Assembly: GCF_002902985.1 (NCBI RefSeq)
Contig: NZ_CP026167.1
Location: 3,472,001-3,536,000, forward strand
Direction: 5' to 3'
DNA from: Leclercia sp. LSNIH1
Lineage (GTDB): Bacteria; Pseudomonadota; Gammaproteobacteria; Enterobacterales; Enterobacteriaceae
DNA length: 64,000 nt
Shown: positions 47,710-57,552 of the stretch, piece after piece
How the letters are laid out: the number at the start of each line of letters is the position of its first letter
Numbering within the stretch: the stretch's first letter is position 1
Program-made: the position numbers and the translations under genes
The notes under the pieces: model-generated
The model's input: the letters and a program-made list of their open reading frames with translations, nothing else
What the model was told of the DNA's origin: nothing
Databases searched by the model: none

Positions 47710-49074
47710 TTAGCTGTTGGCTGCGGCCTTACGCAGATCGAAGACGCGGCAGGCTTTGCCTTCGGAACGCGGAATGCTACCGCAGTTGACGATCGTCACG
47801 TCGGTAGAGATCCCCACCATCGACTTAATGCGGTGGCGCAGCTGGTGGCAGACGTTGCAGCGCTGTTCGTGGGTCAGCGACAGGCTACTCTCTTTCAGCT
47901 CCACCTTCACCGAAAGTGAATCAAGATGGCCCCGACGGTTCACCTCCAGCTGGTAGTGCGGCGACAGGTGCTCAAACTTGACGATCTCCTCTTCCAGCTG
48001 GGACGGGAAGACGTTGACGCCGCGGATAATCAGCATATCGTCGCTGCGGCCGCTGATCCTGTCCATGCGGCGCATGGTGCGGGCGGTGCCCGGCAGCAGG
48101 CGGGTCAGGTCGCGGGTGCGGTAGCGGATCACCGGCAGCGCCTCTTTGGTGAGGGTGGTGAAGAGCAGTTCCCCCTGCTCACCATCGGCCAGCGGCGTGC
48201 CGTCGTTCGGGTTGACGATCTCCGGGTAGAAGTGATCTTCCCAGATGGTCGGTCCGTCGGCGGTTTCGATGCACTCCATCGCCACCCCCGGCCCCATCAC
48301 TTCGGAGAGCCCATAGATATCCAGAGCGGTAATACCGAGGCGTTTTTCAATTTCCCGGCGCATCGCCAGGGTCCAGGGCTCAGCGCCAAAAACGCCCACG
48401 CGCAGGGAGCACTGGCTGGCATCACCCCCCATCTGGCGCTCAAGCTCTTCGATCAGGTTGAGGCAGTAAGAAGGCGTCACCATGATCATGTCTGGCTGAA
48501 AATCGCGGATCAGCTGGGCCTGTTTTTCGGTCTGGCCGCCGGACATCGGGATCACCGTGGCGCCTAAACGCTCGGCGCCGTAGTGGGCGCCCAGCCCGCC
48601 AGTGAACAGGCCATAGCCGTAGGCGACATGAATTTTGTCCTTCGCGCTGCCCCCCGCGGCGCGCAGCGAGCGGGCCACGATGTTGGCCCAGTTATCAATG
48701 TCGTTCTGCGTGTAGCCGACCACGGTGGGTTTACCGGTGGTGCCCGAAGAGGCGTGAATACGCACCACCTGTTCCATCGGCACCGCAAAGGTATCAAACG
48801 GATAGTTGTCACGCAGATCCTGCTTGGTGGTGCACGGGAACTTGCGGATATCCGCTAACTCTTTGAAATCGTCAGGATGCACGCCCGCCGCATCAAACTT
48901 GCGTTTGTACATGGGGACGTTGTTATAAGCGTGTTCTAACGTCCACTTCATACGCTCGGTTTGCAGGGCCTGCAGCTCATCAAGGGAGGCGGTTTCGATG
49001 GGGTCAAGATGCGTTGCCGTCGTGGTTGCAGTTGACGTTGCGGTTGTCGCTGTATTTATCATTGTCGTAGTCAT
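47710..49074 (-). CDS. paaK: Phenylacetate-CoA ligase PaaK
   Basis: 454 residues. ANL-superfamily ligase. The P-loop is HASSGTTGKPTVVGYTQND, and downstream motifs include YGYGLFTGGLGAHYG, YGLSEVMGPGVAMEC and YRTRDLTRLLPGT. It makes phenylacetyl-CoA from phenylacetate, CoA and ATP, the first step and the source of the PaaX inducer. It is about 17 residues longer than E. coli PaaK at the N-terminus because of a Thr/Ala-rich stretch (MTTTMINTATTATSTATTTATH); the core starts at LDPIETAS. A start at the internal ATG (residue 5) is also possible. Confidence 0.95.
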   Translation of the reverse strand: MTTTMINTATTATSTATTTATHLDPIETASLDELQALQTERMKWTLEHAYNNVPMYKRKFDAAGVHPDDFKELADIRKFPCTTKQDLRDNYPFDTFAVPMEQVVRIHASSGTTGKPTVVGYTQNDIDNWANIVARSLRAAGGSAKDKIHVAYGYGLFTGGLGAHYGAERLGATVIPMSGGQTEKQAQLIRDFQPDMIMVTPSYCLNLIEELERQMGGDASQCSLRVGVFGAEPWTLAMRREIEKRLGITALDIYGLSEVMGPGVAMECIETADGPTIWEDHFYPEIVNPNDGTPLADGEQGELLFTTLTKEALPVIRYRTRDLTRLLPGTARTMRRMDRISGRSDDMLIIRGVNVFPSQLEEEIVKFEHLSPHYQLEVNRRGHLDSLSVKVELKESSLSLTHEQRCNVCHQLRHRIKSMVGISTDVTIVNCGSIPRSEGKACRVFDLRKAAANS

Positions 49075-49101
49075 CGTAGGGTACTCGCTTTTTATAATTG
49101 T

Positions 49102-50307
49102 TCAGACACGCTCAAGGATCATGGCAATGCCCTGACCGACACCAATGCACATCGTACAGAGCGCATAGCGCCCTTTACGACGATGCAGCTCGTTGCTGGC
49201 GGCCAGCGCCAGGCGGGCCCCGCTCATACCCAGCGGATGGCCTAAGGCAATTGCCCCGCCGTTGGGGTTAACGTGCGGCGCATCATCCGGCAGCCCCAGC
49301 TCACGCAGCACCCCCAGCGCCTGGGAGGCGAAGGCTTCGTTCAGCTCGATAACGTCCATGTCGTTGATGCTCAGCCCGGCGCGCTCCAGCACCCGACGGG
49401 TGGCAGGCACCGGGCCCAGCCCCATCAGACGCGGCTCAACGCCAGCGGTCGCCATCGCCACGATGCGGGTACGCGGGATCAGGCCCTGGGCTGCCGCCAT
49501 CTTCTCGCTGGCGACAATCAGCGCCGCAGCGCCATCGTTCACGCCGGAAGCGTTACCGGCGGTAACCACACCGCCCGCCCGGAAAGGGGCTTTCAGCCCG
49601 GCCAGCATTTCGAGGGTGGTGTCCGGGCGCAGATGCTCGTCATGCACCACTTCGGTGACCGCCCCTTTTTTGCCTTTAATGACGACCGGCACGATCTCCT
49701 GCGCCAGAATACCGTTAGCCTGGGCCTGAGCGGTACGCTGCTGGCTGCGCAGGGCGAAGGCGTCCTGATCCTCACGGGAAATCTTTAACAATTCCGCTAC
49801 ATTCTCTGCCGTTTCCGGCATGCTGTCAGAACCAAATTGCTGCGCCATGAGCGGGTTCACAAAACGCCAGCCGATAGTGGTATCGAAAATTTCATTCTGC
49901 CGCTGGAAGGCGCTGGTCGCTTTGCCCATCACGAAAGGCGCGCGGGACATCGACTCCACACCCCCGGCAATCATCAGGTCGCCATCACCGGCGCGAATCG
50001 CGCGGGCAGCAAAGCCCAGCGCATCCAGACCGGAGCCGCAAAGGCGGTTCAGGGTAGTGCCGGAGACGGTCTGCGGCAGCCCGGCTAACAGCAGGGACAT
50101 TCGCGCCACGTTACGGTTGTCTTCCCCCGCCTGGTTCGCGCAGCCAAAGATCACATCGTCGATGCGCTCCGCATCCAGACCCGGGTTACGCGCCAGCAGT
50201 TCGCGCAGCGGGATGGCGCCCAGGTCGTCCGCGCGCACACCGGACAGCGCACCGGCATAGCGACCGATTGGGGTTCTGATCCCGTCACAGATAAAGGCGT
50301 CACGCAT
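49102..50307 (-). CDS. paaJ: 3-oxoadipyl-CoA/3-oxo-5,6-dehydrosuberyl-CoA thiolase PaaJ
   Basis: 401 residues, thiolase family. Nucleophile Cys in [16 protein letters not shown], then [19 protein letters not shown] (His) and [14 protein letters not shown] (second Cys). It performs two thiolytic steps to release acetyl-CoA and succinyl-CoA. ATG 50307 shares its A with the paaI stop (TGATG); another ATG lies 3 bp upstream. Last-but-one gene of the operon. Confidence 0.96.
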   Translation of the reverse strand: MRDAFICDGIRTPIGRYAGALSGVRADDLGAIPLRELLARNPGLDAERIDDVIFGCANQAGEDNRNVARMSLLLAGLPQTVSGTTLNRLCGSGLDALGFAARAIRAGDGDLMIAGGVESMSRAPFVMGKATSAFQRQNEIFDTTIGWRFVNPLMAQQFGSDSMPETAENVAELLKISREDQDAFALRSQQRTAQAQANGILAQEIVPVVIKGKKGAVTEVVHDEHLRPDTTLEMLAGLKAPFRAGGVVTAGNASGVNDGAAALIVASEKMAAAQGLIPRTRIVAMATAGVEPRLMGLGPVPATRRVLERAGLSINDMDVIELNEAFASQALGVLRELGLPDDAPHVNPNGGAIALGHPLGMSGARLALAASNELHRRKGRYALCTMCIGVGQGIAMILERV

Positions 50308-50729
50308 CATGCTTCTCCTGTCACAGTGCCGCCGATGCGGTGGGATTTCCCACGGAACAGGGCAACCGTTTTCTGTTGTTGATTAACGATTTCAATGTCG
50401 TATACGCCGGTCTGTTTCCCCTGATGGCGCACCTGCGCCGTGGCGGTGAGCTTATCGTGGGCAAACGCCGGACGGACAAAATCGATGGTGCAACCCGAGG
50501 CCACCGCCGCCAGCCCCTGGCTGTTGCAGGCGTAGGCGAAAGCGGTATCGGCGAGGGTAAACAGCTGTCCGCCGTGACAGCTCTTGTGGCCGTTGAGCAT
50601 CTGCGGCGTGACAGTCATGGTCAGTACTGCCATGCCCTCATCCATCTCAATAATGTCGATGCCATAAGCCTGGGCGCAGGCATCGTTTTCATACATGGCG
50701 CGGGCGTTGCGCCAGGCGTTATGACTCAT
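50307..50729 (-). CDS. paaI: Hotdog-fold thioesterase PaaI
   Basis: 140 residues, as in E. coli. Hotdog signature [27 protein letters not shown], with the catalytic Asp in LADTAFA. Hydrolyses phenylacetyl-CoA-derived thioesters to free CoA from dead-end products. Starts 11 bp inside paaH and ends at the paaJ start. Confidence 0.96.
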   Translation of the reverse strand: MSHNAWRNARAMYENDACAQAYGIDIIEMDEGMAVLTMTVTPQMLNGHKSCHGGQLFTLADTAFAYACNSQGLAAVASGCTIDFVRPAFAHDKLTATAQVRHQGKQTGVYDIEIVNQQQKTVALFRGKSHRIGGTVTGEA

Positions 50730-52143
50730 AGCTACTCTCCAGAAGCGCGCGCTGGCGCAGCAGGGATGAAGGACGGTAACGCTCTTCGCCGTAATGGCGT
50801 TGCAGGTTTTCCAGCAGGCACAGCAGACGCTGCCAGCCAAGCTGTTCTCCCCAGGCCAGCGGGCCGCGCGGGTAGTTCACCCCGAGGCGCATGGCGGTAT
50901 CGATATCCTCTTCACTGGCGACCCCTTTTTGCAGGGCGTCGAGGGCTTCGTTGACAATCATCGCCACCGTGCGCCAGATGAGCAGGCCGGGATAATCCGC
51001 CACCTGCAGCACGCGCTTGCCCTGCTGTTGGAAGTAGCGCACCGCTTTCCGTGTCGCGGCTGGCGGGTTGCTGGCCGCGACGGCAATCACCGCCACGTCG
51101 CTCTCCTGTCTGTCGAACACCACCACCGGCTGTGCGTAGCGGTTCGCCAGCGCCTGGGCGGTCTCACCCCGGGTTTCGATCAGCAGTACGCCGTCAATTT
51201 CAGTGACACCGTCACTTTTTTTCTGCTGATGCGTGACACTGTAACTATCGTTCACCTCTGCCAGCCAGCTCACCGCTGGCTTTTCGTTACGCCAGTTGTA
51301 AACGCCCTGCCCGCTCTTCTTGCCGAGACGCCCACCCAGCACCAGCTCCTGCTGCACCAGTGACGGCAGGAAACGTCGCTCCTGCCAGAAGGCGTTAAAT
51401 ACTGAGCAGGTCACGGCGAAGTTGACGTCCTGGCCGATCATATCGGTCAGCTCCAGCGGCCCCATCGGGAAGCCTGCGCCTTCGCGCAGCGCCGCGTCGA
51501 TGACTTCCGGGGCGGCAACCTGCTCTTCCAGCGCCCGCCAGGCTTCGGCATAGTACGGACGCGCCACGCGGTTAACGATAAAGCCCGGCGTTGACTGGCA
51601 GCGCACCGGCTGTTTGCCCCAGCGCGTCGCCAGTTCGCTCAGCTGTTCGACCACTTCCCCGGAGGTCGCCAGGCCGCTTACCACTTCCACCAGCTTCATC
51701 ACCGGGGCCGGGTTAAAGAAGTGCAGCCCCGCCACGCGCTCAGGATGGCGCAGGTCGGCGGCAATGGCGGTAATAGAAATTGAGGATGTGTTGCTGGTTA
51801 AAAGCGTGTTAGCCGGGCAGATCTCCGCCAACTGGGCGAAGAGCGCCTTTTTAACGGCCATCTGCTCAGAGGCGGCTTCAATCACCAGATCAGCCTTCGC
51901 CAGCGCGTGGATGTCGGTAACGGGCACCAGGCGCTGGAGCGTCTGTTCGGCGTCATGCGGGGCGAGCTTGCCGCGCGCCACGCGGGATTCGAGACGGCTG
52001 CGAATGGCGTCAATGGCGCGGGAGATGGCCTCTGCGTTGATGTCATAGATCAGCACCGGGTGGCCGTTGCTCGCCGCCACTTCGGCGATCCCGGCTCCCA
52101 TGATGCCGCTGCCAATCACCGCCACGGTATGAATTGTCGTCAT
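50719..52143 (-). CDS. paaH: 3-hydroxyadipyl-CoA dehydrogenase PaaH
   Basis: 474 residues. NAD-binding VIGSGIMGAGIAEVAASNGHPV, a GLHFFNPAPVMKLVEVVSG catalytic block, then duplicated 3HCDH C-domains. Oxidises 3-hydroxyadipyl-CoA to the 3-oxo form. ATG 52143 matches E. coli (MxxIxxVAVIGSG); the frame extends 141 bp upstream over the end of paaG without support. Only 1 bp follows paaG. Confidence 0.96.
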   Translation of the reverse strand: MTTIHTVAVIGSGIMGAGIAEVAASNGHPVLIYDINAEAISRAIDAIRSRLESRVARGKLAPHDAEQTLQRLVPVTDIHALAKADLVIEAASEQMAVKKALFAQLAEICPANTLLTSNTSSISITAIAADLRHPERVAGLHFFNPAPVMKLVEVVSGLATSGEVVEQLSELATRWGKQPVRCQSTPGFIVNRVARPYYAEAWRALEEQVAAPEVIDAALREGAGFPMGPLELTDMIGQDVNFAVTCSVFNAFWQERRFLPSLVQQELVLGGRLGKKSGQGVYNWRNEKPAVSWLAEVNDSYSVTHQQKKSDGVTEIDGVLLIETRGETAQALANRYAQPVVVFDRQESDVAVIAVAASNPPAATRKAVRYFQQQGKRVLQVADYPGLLIWRTVAMIVNEALDALQKGVASEEDIDTAMRLGVNYPRGPLAWGEQLGWQRLLCLLENLQRHYGEERYRPSSLLRQRALLESSYES

Positions 52144-52144
52144 C

Positions 52145-52930
52145 TTATTTCCCCGTAAACTGCGGCGCGCGTTTGTTGAGGAAGGCGCTGACCCCTTCCC
52201 GGTAGTCGGCGCTGCGCCCGGCCAGGCGCTGATAGTCGCGCTCCAGATCCAGCTGCGCGTCCAGGGTATTGGTTTCGGCGGCATTGATCGCCCGCTTGAT
52301 CAGCCCCAGGCCAAAGGTCGGCTGGGTGGCGAGATGCACGGCCAGCTGACGGGCGGTGTCGGTCAGTTCGGCATCATCCACGACCTGCCAGATCATCCCC
52401 CAGGCGTGTGCCTGCTCAGCGCTGATCTTCTCCCCCAGCAGGGCCAGGCCCATCGCCCGGGCGCGCCCGGTCAGACGCGGCAGCAGCCAGGTACCGCCGG
52501 AATCCGGCACCAGACCGAGCTTGCTGAAGGCCATCACAAAGTTCACCGAACGGGCGGCGATAACGATGTCGCAGCCCAGCGCCAGGGTCGCCCCCGCTCC
52601 GGCGGCCACGCCGTTCACCGCGCAGATCACCGGCTTGGGCAGTTTTGCCAGACGGCGTACCAGCGGGTTGTAAAATTTCTCCACCGACATGCCGAGATCC
52701 GGCGCCGGGCTGTTCGGGTCGACGTTACGGTCGTTAAGATCCTGCCCGGCACAAAAACCGCGTCCGGCACCGGTCACCAGCAGACAACGCACGCTCTCGT
52801 CGCGCTCGGCCTGGGTCAGGCACGCCGCCAGCTGCTGGTGCATCTCCTCATTGAAGCTGTTGAGCCGCTCCGGGCGGTTCAGGGTTAGGGTCATGACCCC
52901 CTGCTCAACGTGACTCAGAATAAAATCCAT
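52145..52930 (-). CDS. paaG: Ring 1,2-epoxyphenylacetyl-CoA isomerase PaaG
   Basis: 261 residues, crotonase fold. Oxyanion-hole segments AGRGFCAGQDLNDRNVDP and NGVAAGAGATLALGCDIVIA, then SKLGLVPDSGGTWLLPRL. It turns the epoxide into the oxepin form and also shifts a double bond later in the pathway. C-terminus RAPQFTGK. Follows paaF by 2 bp. Confidence 0.96.
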   Translation of the reverse strand: MDFILSHVEQGVMTLTLNRPERLNSFNEEMHQQLAACLTQAERDESVRCLLVTGAGRGFCAGQDLNDRNVDPNSPAPDLGMSVEKFYNPLVRRLAKLPKPVICAVNGVAAGAGATLALGCDIVIAARSVNFVMAFSKLGLVPDSGGTWLLPRLTGRARAMGLALLGEKISAEQAHAWGMIWQVVDDAELTDTARQLAVHLATQPTFGLGLIKRAINAAETNTLDAQLDLERDYQRLAGRSADYREGVSAFLNKRAPQFTGK

Positions 52931-52932
52931 GG

Positions 52933-53700
52933 TTAGCGTCCTTTAAATTCAGGGGTGCGTTTTTGCAGGAAGGCGTCGATCCCTTCCCGGCGATCCTCGG
53001 TGGCCGCCAGCAGGGTGAAGAGCTGACGCTCCTGGGCCAGCCCGGCGGTGAGGGCCACCTCCTGAGACTGGCGTAACGCCTGCTTCGCCGCCTGCAACGC
53101 CAGCGGAGAGTGACGCGCCATCAGTGCCGCCTGCTTGAGAGCATATTCGAGGGTCAGGTCTTCGGGATGTACATCGCTTACCACCCCGGCCGCCAGCGCC
53201 TGACGGGCGGTGATACTTTCCCCGGTCAGCACCATTTTGCTGGCAAGGGATTTGCCGACGCTGCGGATCAGCCGTTGCGTGCCGCCCGCGCCCGGCATAA
53301 TGCCTAAGGTGATTTCCGGCAGGCCGAAGCGGGCGTTTTCCCCGGCAATCGCCACATCGCAGAGCAGCGCCAGCTCGCACCCTGCGCCCAGGGCGTAGCC
53401 ATTGACGGCGGCAATCAGCGGCTTACTGAAGGCGTTGATGCGCGCCCACAGCTGCGGGCGAATGTCGTTGAGGGTGGCGGCCAGATCTTTTTCCGCCATC
53501 TCGTTCAGATCGGCTCCGGCGGCAAAGAAGCGTTCGTTGCCGGTAATCACGCACACCGAAATCTCGCTGTCTACGGCGGCAGCTTCCAGGGCGGTTGCCA
53601 GTTCGCTCAGCAGGCCATTGTTCAGGGCGTTACGCGCCGTCGGGCGGTTAAGGGTCAGGAGCAATACCCGACCGTGACGGGTGACAATCAGGTCGCTCAT
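52933..53700 (-). CDS. paaF: 2,3-dehydroadipyl-CoA hydratase PaaF
   Basis: 255 residues, crotonase fold. [19 protein letters not shown] and [45 protein letters not shown] with the two catalytic Glu residues of hydratases. Adds water to 2,3-dehydroadipyl-CoA. It overlaps paaE by 4 bp. Confidence 0.96.
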   Translation of the reverse strand: MSDLIVTRHGRVLLLTLNRPTARNALNNGLLSELATALEAAAVDSEISVCVITGNERFFAAGADLNEMAEKDLAATLNDIRPQLWARINAFSKPLIAAVNGYALGAGCELALLCDVAIAGENARFGLPEITLGIMPGAGGTQRLIRSVGKSLASKMVLTGESITARQALAAGVVSDVHPEDLTLEYALKQAALMARHSPLALQAAKQALRQSQEVALTAGLAQERQLFTLLAATEDRREGIDAFLQKRTPEFKGR

Positions 53701-54767
53701 GCCATCCCCTTCGCATCAAAGTCCACCACCACGTCGCCGGTCAGCGGCAGGGCCTGGCAGCTCAGCACGTAGCCTGCCGCCAGTTCATCCGGCTCCAGAC
53801 TGTAGTTGGTCACCATATCCACCTTGCCGCGCACCACTTTGCATTTGCAGGTGGCGCAGACCCCGCCTTTACAGGCGTAAGGCAGGTCCGCCCCCTGGCG
53901 CAGCGCGGCATCCAGAATGCTTTCGTCTTCGGCGGTGAGGGTGATCTCGCGGTCGCGCCCGTCCTGGCGCACCGTCACCTTTTGCCCCCCGGTCTGTACC
54001 GAATGGGTGCGTTTAATGGTTGTGCCCGGCGTGTTGAAGCGCTCAAGATGCAGCGATTTCTCCGGCATCCCCAGCGCCTTAAGGGTCTGTTCCGCCTGGT
54101 CCATCATCGCCGCCGGGCCGCAGATAAAGGCTTCATCAAACTGGCTGAAGTCAATTAAGTGCTTCGCCAGCGCCTGCAGTTTTTCGCCGTCGATGCGCCC
54201 GTACAGCAGCTCGCTGTCCAGGGTCTCCTGGCTGAAGATGTTGACCACCTGCAGGCGGGTCGGATAGCTGTCTTTCAGATCGGCCAGCGCCTGGCGGAAC
54301 ATCATGCTCTGGCTGCTGCGGTTGCCGTAGATGAGGGTGAACTGGCTTTTCGGTTCGGTTTTCAGAGTGCTGGAGATGATCGCCAGCATCGGGGTGATGC
54401 CGGAACCGGCGGCAATCGCCAGGTAGCAGCCTTCCCGCTCTGCCAGCGGCTGATAGCCAAAATGCCCCTGCGGCACCATCACTTCGAGCGCCATCCCCTG
54501 CTTGATCTCATCCCGGGCATAGCGCGAGAAGCGCCCGCCGTCGATGGCTTTTACCGCCACGCTGATTTCGCCCGGCTGAACGCTGCGGCAGATGGAGTAG
54601 CAGCGGCGCAGCTCTTCGCCCGCTAAATGGGCTTTCAGGGTCAGATGCTGGCCCGGACGGAAGCGATACGCTTCCTGCAAAGGCTGGGGAACCGCGAAGG
54701 TAATGGTCACCGCATCGCGGGTTTCGGGTTCCACTTTTGCCACCGTTAAGGAATGAAACGTTGTCAT
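53697..54767 (-). CDS. paaE: Ring 1,2-phenylacetyl-CoA epoxidase reductase PaaE
   Basis: 356 residues. FAD domain ([26 protein letters not shown]), NADPH domain ([19 protein letters not shown]) and C-terminal plant-type 2Fe-2S ferredoxin with [16 protein letters not shown]. It passes electrons from NADPH to the PaaABCD oxygenase. ATG 54767 matches E. coli; the frame reaches 54857 through the end of paaD and is not used. Confidence 0.96.
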   Translation of the reverse strand: MTTFHSLTVAKVEPETRDAVTITFAVPQPLQEAYRFRPGQHLTLKAHLAGEELRRCYSICRSVQPGEISVAVKAIDGGRFSRYARDEIKQGMALEVMVPQGHFGYQPLAEREGCYLAIAAGSGITPMLAIISSTLKTEPKSQFTLIYGNRSSQSMMFRQALADLKDSYPTRLQVVNIFSQETLDSELLYGRIDGEKLQALAKHLIDFSQFDEAFICGPAAMMDQAEQTLKALGMPEKSLHLERFNTPGTTIKRTHSVQTGGQKVTVRQDGRDREITLTAEDESILDAALRQGADLPYACKGGVCATCKCKVVRGKVDMVTNYSLEPDELAAGYVLSCQALPLTGDVVVDFDAKGMA

Positions 54768-54774
54768 GGCGACC

Positions 54775-55272
54775 TCAGATACATTTGAAATAGTCGAAGG
54801 GTTCGCGGCAGCTGTCGCAGCGCCAGAGCGCTTTGCAGGCCGTGGAACCAAATTCACTGATCAGCGTGGTGCGGGTACTGGCGCAGCGCGGACAGGTCAC
54901 TTCAGCCGGCAGATGCGCATGGCAGCTGTGCCCGGCCGGTGGGCTGATGCCGTACTGGCGCAGACGCTCCCGGGCGTCCGGGGTCATCCAGTCGGTGGTC
55001 CACGCCGGGTCGAGCTGAAGGGTGATCTGCACCGGTCCGTAGCCGTGGGCGGTCAGGGTGTCGCGGATCGCCCCCATCAGATGATCGGTGGCCGGACAGC
55101 CGGAATAGGTCGGCGTAAAACCGATGGCCCAGCCCTCATCCTGCGGCGTCACGCTGCGCACCATCCCTAAGTCGGTGATGGTCAGTACCGGGATCTCCGG
55201 GTCCGGGATCTGGCTTAACAGAGACCAGATCTGCGGGACGGCGGCGGGGGTGAGTTGGACGGCGTGTTGCAT
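54775..55272 (-). CDS. paaD: Phenylacetyl-CoA epoxidase accessory protein PaaD
   Basis: 165 residues, MIP18/SufT-like domain (DPEIPVLTITDLGMVRSV with YSGCPATDHLMGAI) followed by a C-terminal zinc-ribbon-type motif (CPRCASTRTTLISEFGSTACKALWRCDSCREPFDYFKC). Needed for maturation of the epoxidase, presumably in metal or Fe-S assembly. ATG 55272 fits the E. coli start. Confidence 0.95.
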   Translation of the reverse strand: MQHAVQLTPAAVPQIWSLLSQIPDPEIPVLTITDLGMVRSVTPQDEGWAIGFTPTYSGCPATDHLMGAIRDTLTAHGYGPVQITLQLDPAWTTDWMTPDARERLRQYGISPPAGHSCHAHLPAEVTCPRCASTRTTLISEFGSTACKALWRCDSCREPFDYFKCI

Positions 55273-55286
55273 GGCGCTCTCCTGGA

Positions 55287-56033
55287 TTACCACTGCTGGC
55301 CGGGATAGACGCGCTGCAGATATTGCATCTCTGCCAGCATCGGACCCAGATGTTCGGTGTGCAGCCCTTTACGGCCACCGGTGCGGTAGGCGGACTCGCC
55401 CGGCACGCTCAGCGTCGCCTCGTTCAGCCCAGAGAAGACTTCCGCTTCCCACGCGTCGCGCAGGCTGCGCGGATCGACGGCGATACCTTCGGCAGCCAAC
55501 GTCAGGTCAATCTCGTCCGCCTCGAACAGCTCGGCGGTGAAACGCCACAGGTCATTGACCGCCTGCTGCATTTTTTGCGCAGAGATCTCCGTGCCGTTGC
55601 CCAGGCGTTCCAGCCAGCCGCGGCTGAAGCGCAGGTGGTAGCGGGCTTCTTTGATGGATTTCGCGGCGATGGCGGCAAGCTGCTTGTCACGGCTCTGGGT
55701 CAGACGGGTAAAGAGCGCCACGTGCCAGGCGTCGATAAAGTACTGACGGGCGATGGTGTCGGCGAAGTTGCCGTTGGGCTGCTCCACGAGTAGCAGGTTG
55801 CTGAACTGGCGCTCGTCGCGCTGGAAGGCCAGCGTGTCTTCGTCGCCCTCGCCTTCCAGCTCGGCGGCGTAGGTTAAGAAGTTGCGCGCCTGGCCCAGCA
55901 GGTCGAGGCCGATATTGGCCAGCGCGAGGTCAATCTCCAGCTCCGGGGCGTGACCACACCACGCTCCCAGACGCTGGGAGAGCACCAGCCCGTTATCACC
56001 CAGGCGCAGAGCATATTGCGTTAACGTTTTCAT
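55287..56033 (-). CDS. paaC: Phenylacetyl-CoA epoxidase structural subunit PaaC
   Basis: 248 residues, ferritin-like helical protein. LDLALANIGLDLLGQARNFLTYAAELEGEGDEDTLAFQRD and IKEARYHLRFSRGWLERLG fit PaaC. It pairs with PaaA in the epoxidase core without a functional di-iron site. Start 56033 (MKTLTQYAL) by homology. Confidence 0.95.
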   Translation of the reverse strand: MKTLTQYALRLGDNGLVLSQRLGAWCGHAPELEIDLALANIGLDLLGQARNFLTYAAELEGEGDEDTLAFQRDERQFSNLLLVEQPNGNFADTIARQYFIDAWHVALFTRLTQSRDKQLAAIAAKSIKEARYHLRFSRGWLERLGNGTEISAQKMQQAVNDLWRFTAELFEADEIDLTLAAEGIAVDPRSLRDAWEAEVFSGLNEATLSVPGESAYRTGGRKGLHTEHLGPMLAEMQYLQRVYPGQQW

Positions 56034-56041
56034 CCGTGGCC

Positions 56042-56329
56042 TCACATGTGCTCGATGCCATCAGGGATGGTGTAGAAGGTCGGATGGCGGTAGACCTTGC
56101 TCTCCGCCGGGTCGAAAAACTCACCGCGCTCTTCTGGCTGGGAGGCGACGATTTCGCTCGCCTTCACCACCCAGATGGAACAGCCTTCATTACGGCGGGT
56201 GTAGGCGTCGCGCGCGTTTTCCAGCGCCATACGGTCATCGGCGGCATGCAGGCTGCCCACGTGACGGTGGGATAATCCCTGCTTGCTGCGGACAAAGACT
56301 TCGTACAACGGCCAGTATGTTTTGCTCAT
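56042..56329 (-). CDS. paaB: Phenylacetyl-CoA epoxidase subunit PaaB
   Basis: 95 residues, PaaB family: YWPLYEVFVRSKQGLSHRHVGSLHAADDRMALENARDAYTRR. A small subunit that bridges PaaAC heterodimers. The longer frame to 56401 runs antisense-free into paaA sequence and lacks support. Confidence 0.95.
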   Translation of the reverse strand: MSKTYWPLYEVFVRSKQGLSHRHVGSLHAADDRMALENARDAYTRRNEGCSIWVVKASEIVASQPEERGEFFDPAESKVYRHPTFYTIPDGIEHM

Positions 56330-56340
56330 CTTGATTCCCC

Positions 56341-57270
56341 TTATGCGACCTTGCGGGCGTGTTGTTTTTCGGCGTGCGCCAGTGCGGCTTCGCGCACCCA
56401 CGTTCCCTCTTCCCAGGCTTTACGCTTGGCGGCCAGACGTTCGTGATTGCAGACGCCGCGCCCGTTAATCACCTCGTCAAACTCCTGCCAGTCGATCTCG
56501 CCAAAACGGTAGTGACCGCTTTCGGCATCGAACTGTAGATCCGCATCCGGCACAGTCATGCCGAGCATTTCCACCTGCGGCACGGTGTTGTCGACAAAGC
56601 GCTGACGCAGCTCGTCATTGCCAAAACGTTTGATCTTCCAGGCCAGGCTGCGGGCGCTGTTCGGTGAGTTGTCGTCGTTCGGGCCAAACATCATCAGCGC
56701 TGGCCACCAGAAGCGGTTGATGGCGTCCTGCAACATCTGGCGCTGGGCTTCGCTACCTTGGGCCAGGGCCATGCAGGCCTCAAAGCCCTGACGCTGGTGG
56801 AAGCTCTCTTCTTTACAGATTTTCACCATCGCCCGGGCATAGGGGCCGTAGGAGGTCCGGCACAGCGCCACCTGGTTAACGATGGCCGCGCCATCCACCA
56901 GCCAGCCGATCACGCCGATATCCGCCCAGCTCAGGGTCGGGTAGTTGAAGATGGAGGAGTATTTCATCTTGCCGTCGAGCATCTTCTGGTAGATATCTTC
57001 CCGGGCGCAGCCCAGCGTTTCCGCCGCGCTGTAGAGGTAGAGCCCGTGCCCCGCCTCGTCCTGCACTTTCGCCAGCAGGATGGCCTTACGGCGCAGCGTC
57101 GGGGCGCGGGTGATCCAGTTCCCTTCCGGCAGCATGCCGACAATTTCGGAGTGCGCATGCTGACCAATCTGGCGGATCAGCGTTTTACGGTACGCGTCAG
57201 GCATCCAGTCCTGCGGCTCGATGGCCGTCTCTTGCGCGATGCGCTGCTCAAAGCGTTGTTCTTCCGTCAC
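56341..57270 (-). CDS. paaA: Phenylacetyl-CoA epoxidase catalytic subunit PaaA
   Basis: 309 residues, ferritin-like di-iron oxygenase. Metal-ligand segments include [23 protein letters not shown] (ExxH) and [19 protein letters not shown] (ExxH). With PaaBCE it makes the 1,2-epoxide of phenylacetyl-CoA with O2. First gene of the eleven-gene operon; its promoter is in the 280-bp divergent region with paaZ. Confidence 0.97.
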   Translation of the reverse strand: MTEEQRFEQRIAQETAIEPQDWMPDAYRKTLIRQIGQHAHSEIVGMLPEGNWITRAPTLRRKAILLAKVQDEAGHGLYLYSAAETLGCAREDIYQKMLDGKMKYSSIFNYPTLSWADIGVIGWLVDGAAIVNQVALCRTSYGPYARAMVKICKEESFHQRQGFEACMALAQGSEAQRQMLQDAINRFWWPALMMFGPNDDNSPNSARSLAWKIKRFGNDELRQRFVDNTVPQVEMLGMTVPDADLQFDAESGHYRFGEIDWQEFDEVINGRGVCNHERLAAKRKAWEEGTWVREAALAHAEKQHARKVA

Positions 57271-57552
57271 GTCATCACCCTTTTGATTCGTTTAACTGCC
57301 AAACATCATTCAATGATGAATCACTTTGTTTTATAAAAGTTACACAAAGGTTAATGAATAACCCAAGAATCGTTTATTCGTTTTGTGATGAGGCTCGCAA
57401 GAGATTTCCACACCCCAGATACGACGCGGCTTCCGGGAGTTAAGAAGATTAAGCGAGATCACAATGTTAATAAAACATTAACAAGTCACTTGCTTTTTAT
57501 GATTCACAAACGAACTATTTATAGTGAAATCACGAACCATCTGGAGAGAAAG
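57271..57552. promoter_or_regulatory. paaA-paaZ divergent control region with PaaX-type sites
   Basis: Three TGATTC cores fit the PaaX motif WWTRTGATTCGYGWT: at 57284-57289 (+) in the paaA leader, 57318-57323 (-), and 57500-57505 (+) before paaZ. An AATGTT-aataa-AACATT inverted repeat (57463-57479) lies between. The paaZ promoter part is AT-rich around 57490-57540. Activation by CRP and IHF is known in E. coli, but I do not see unambiguous sites. Confidence 0.65.
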
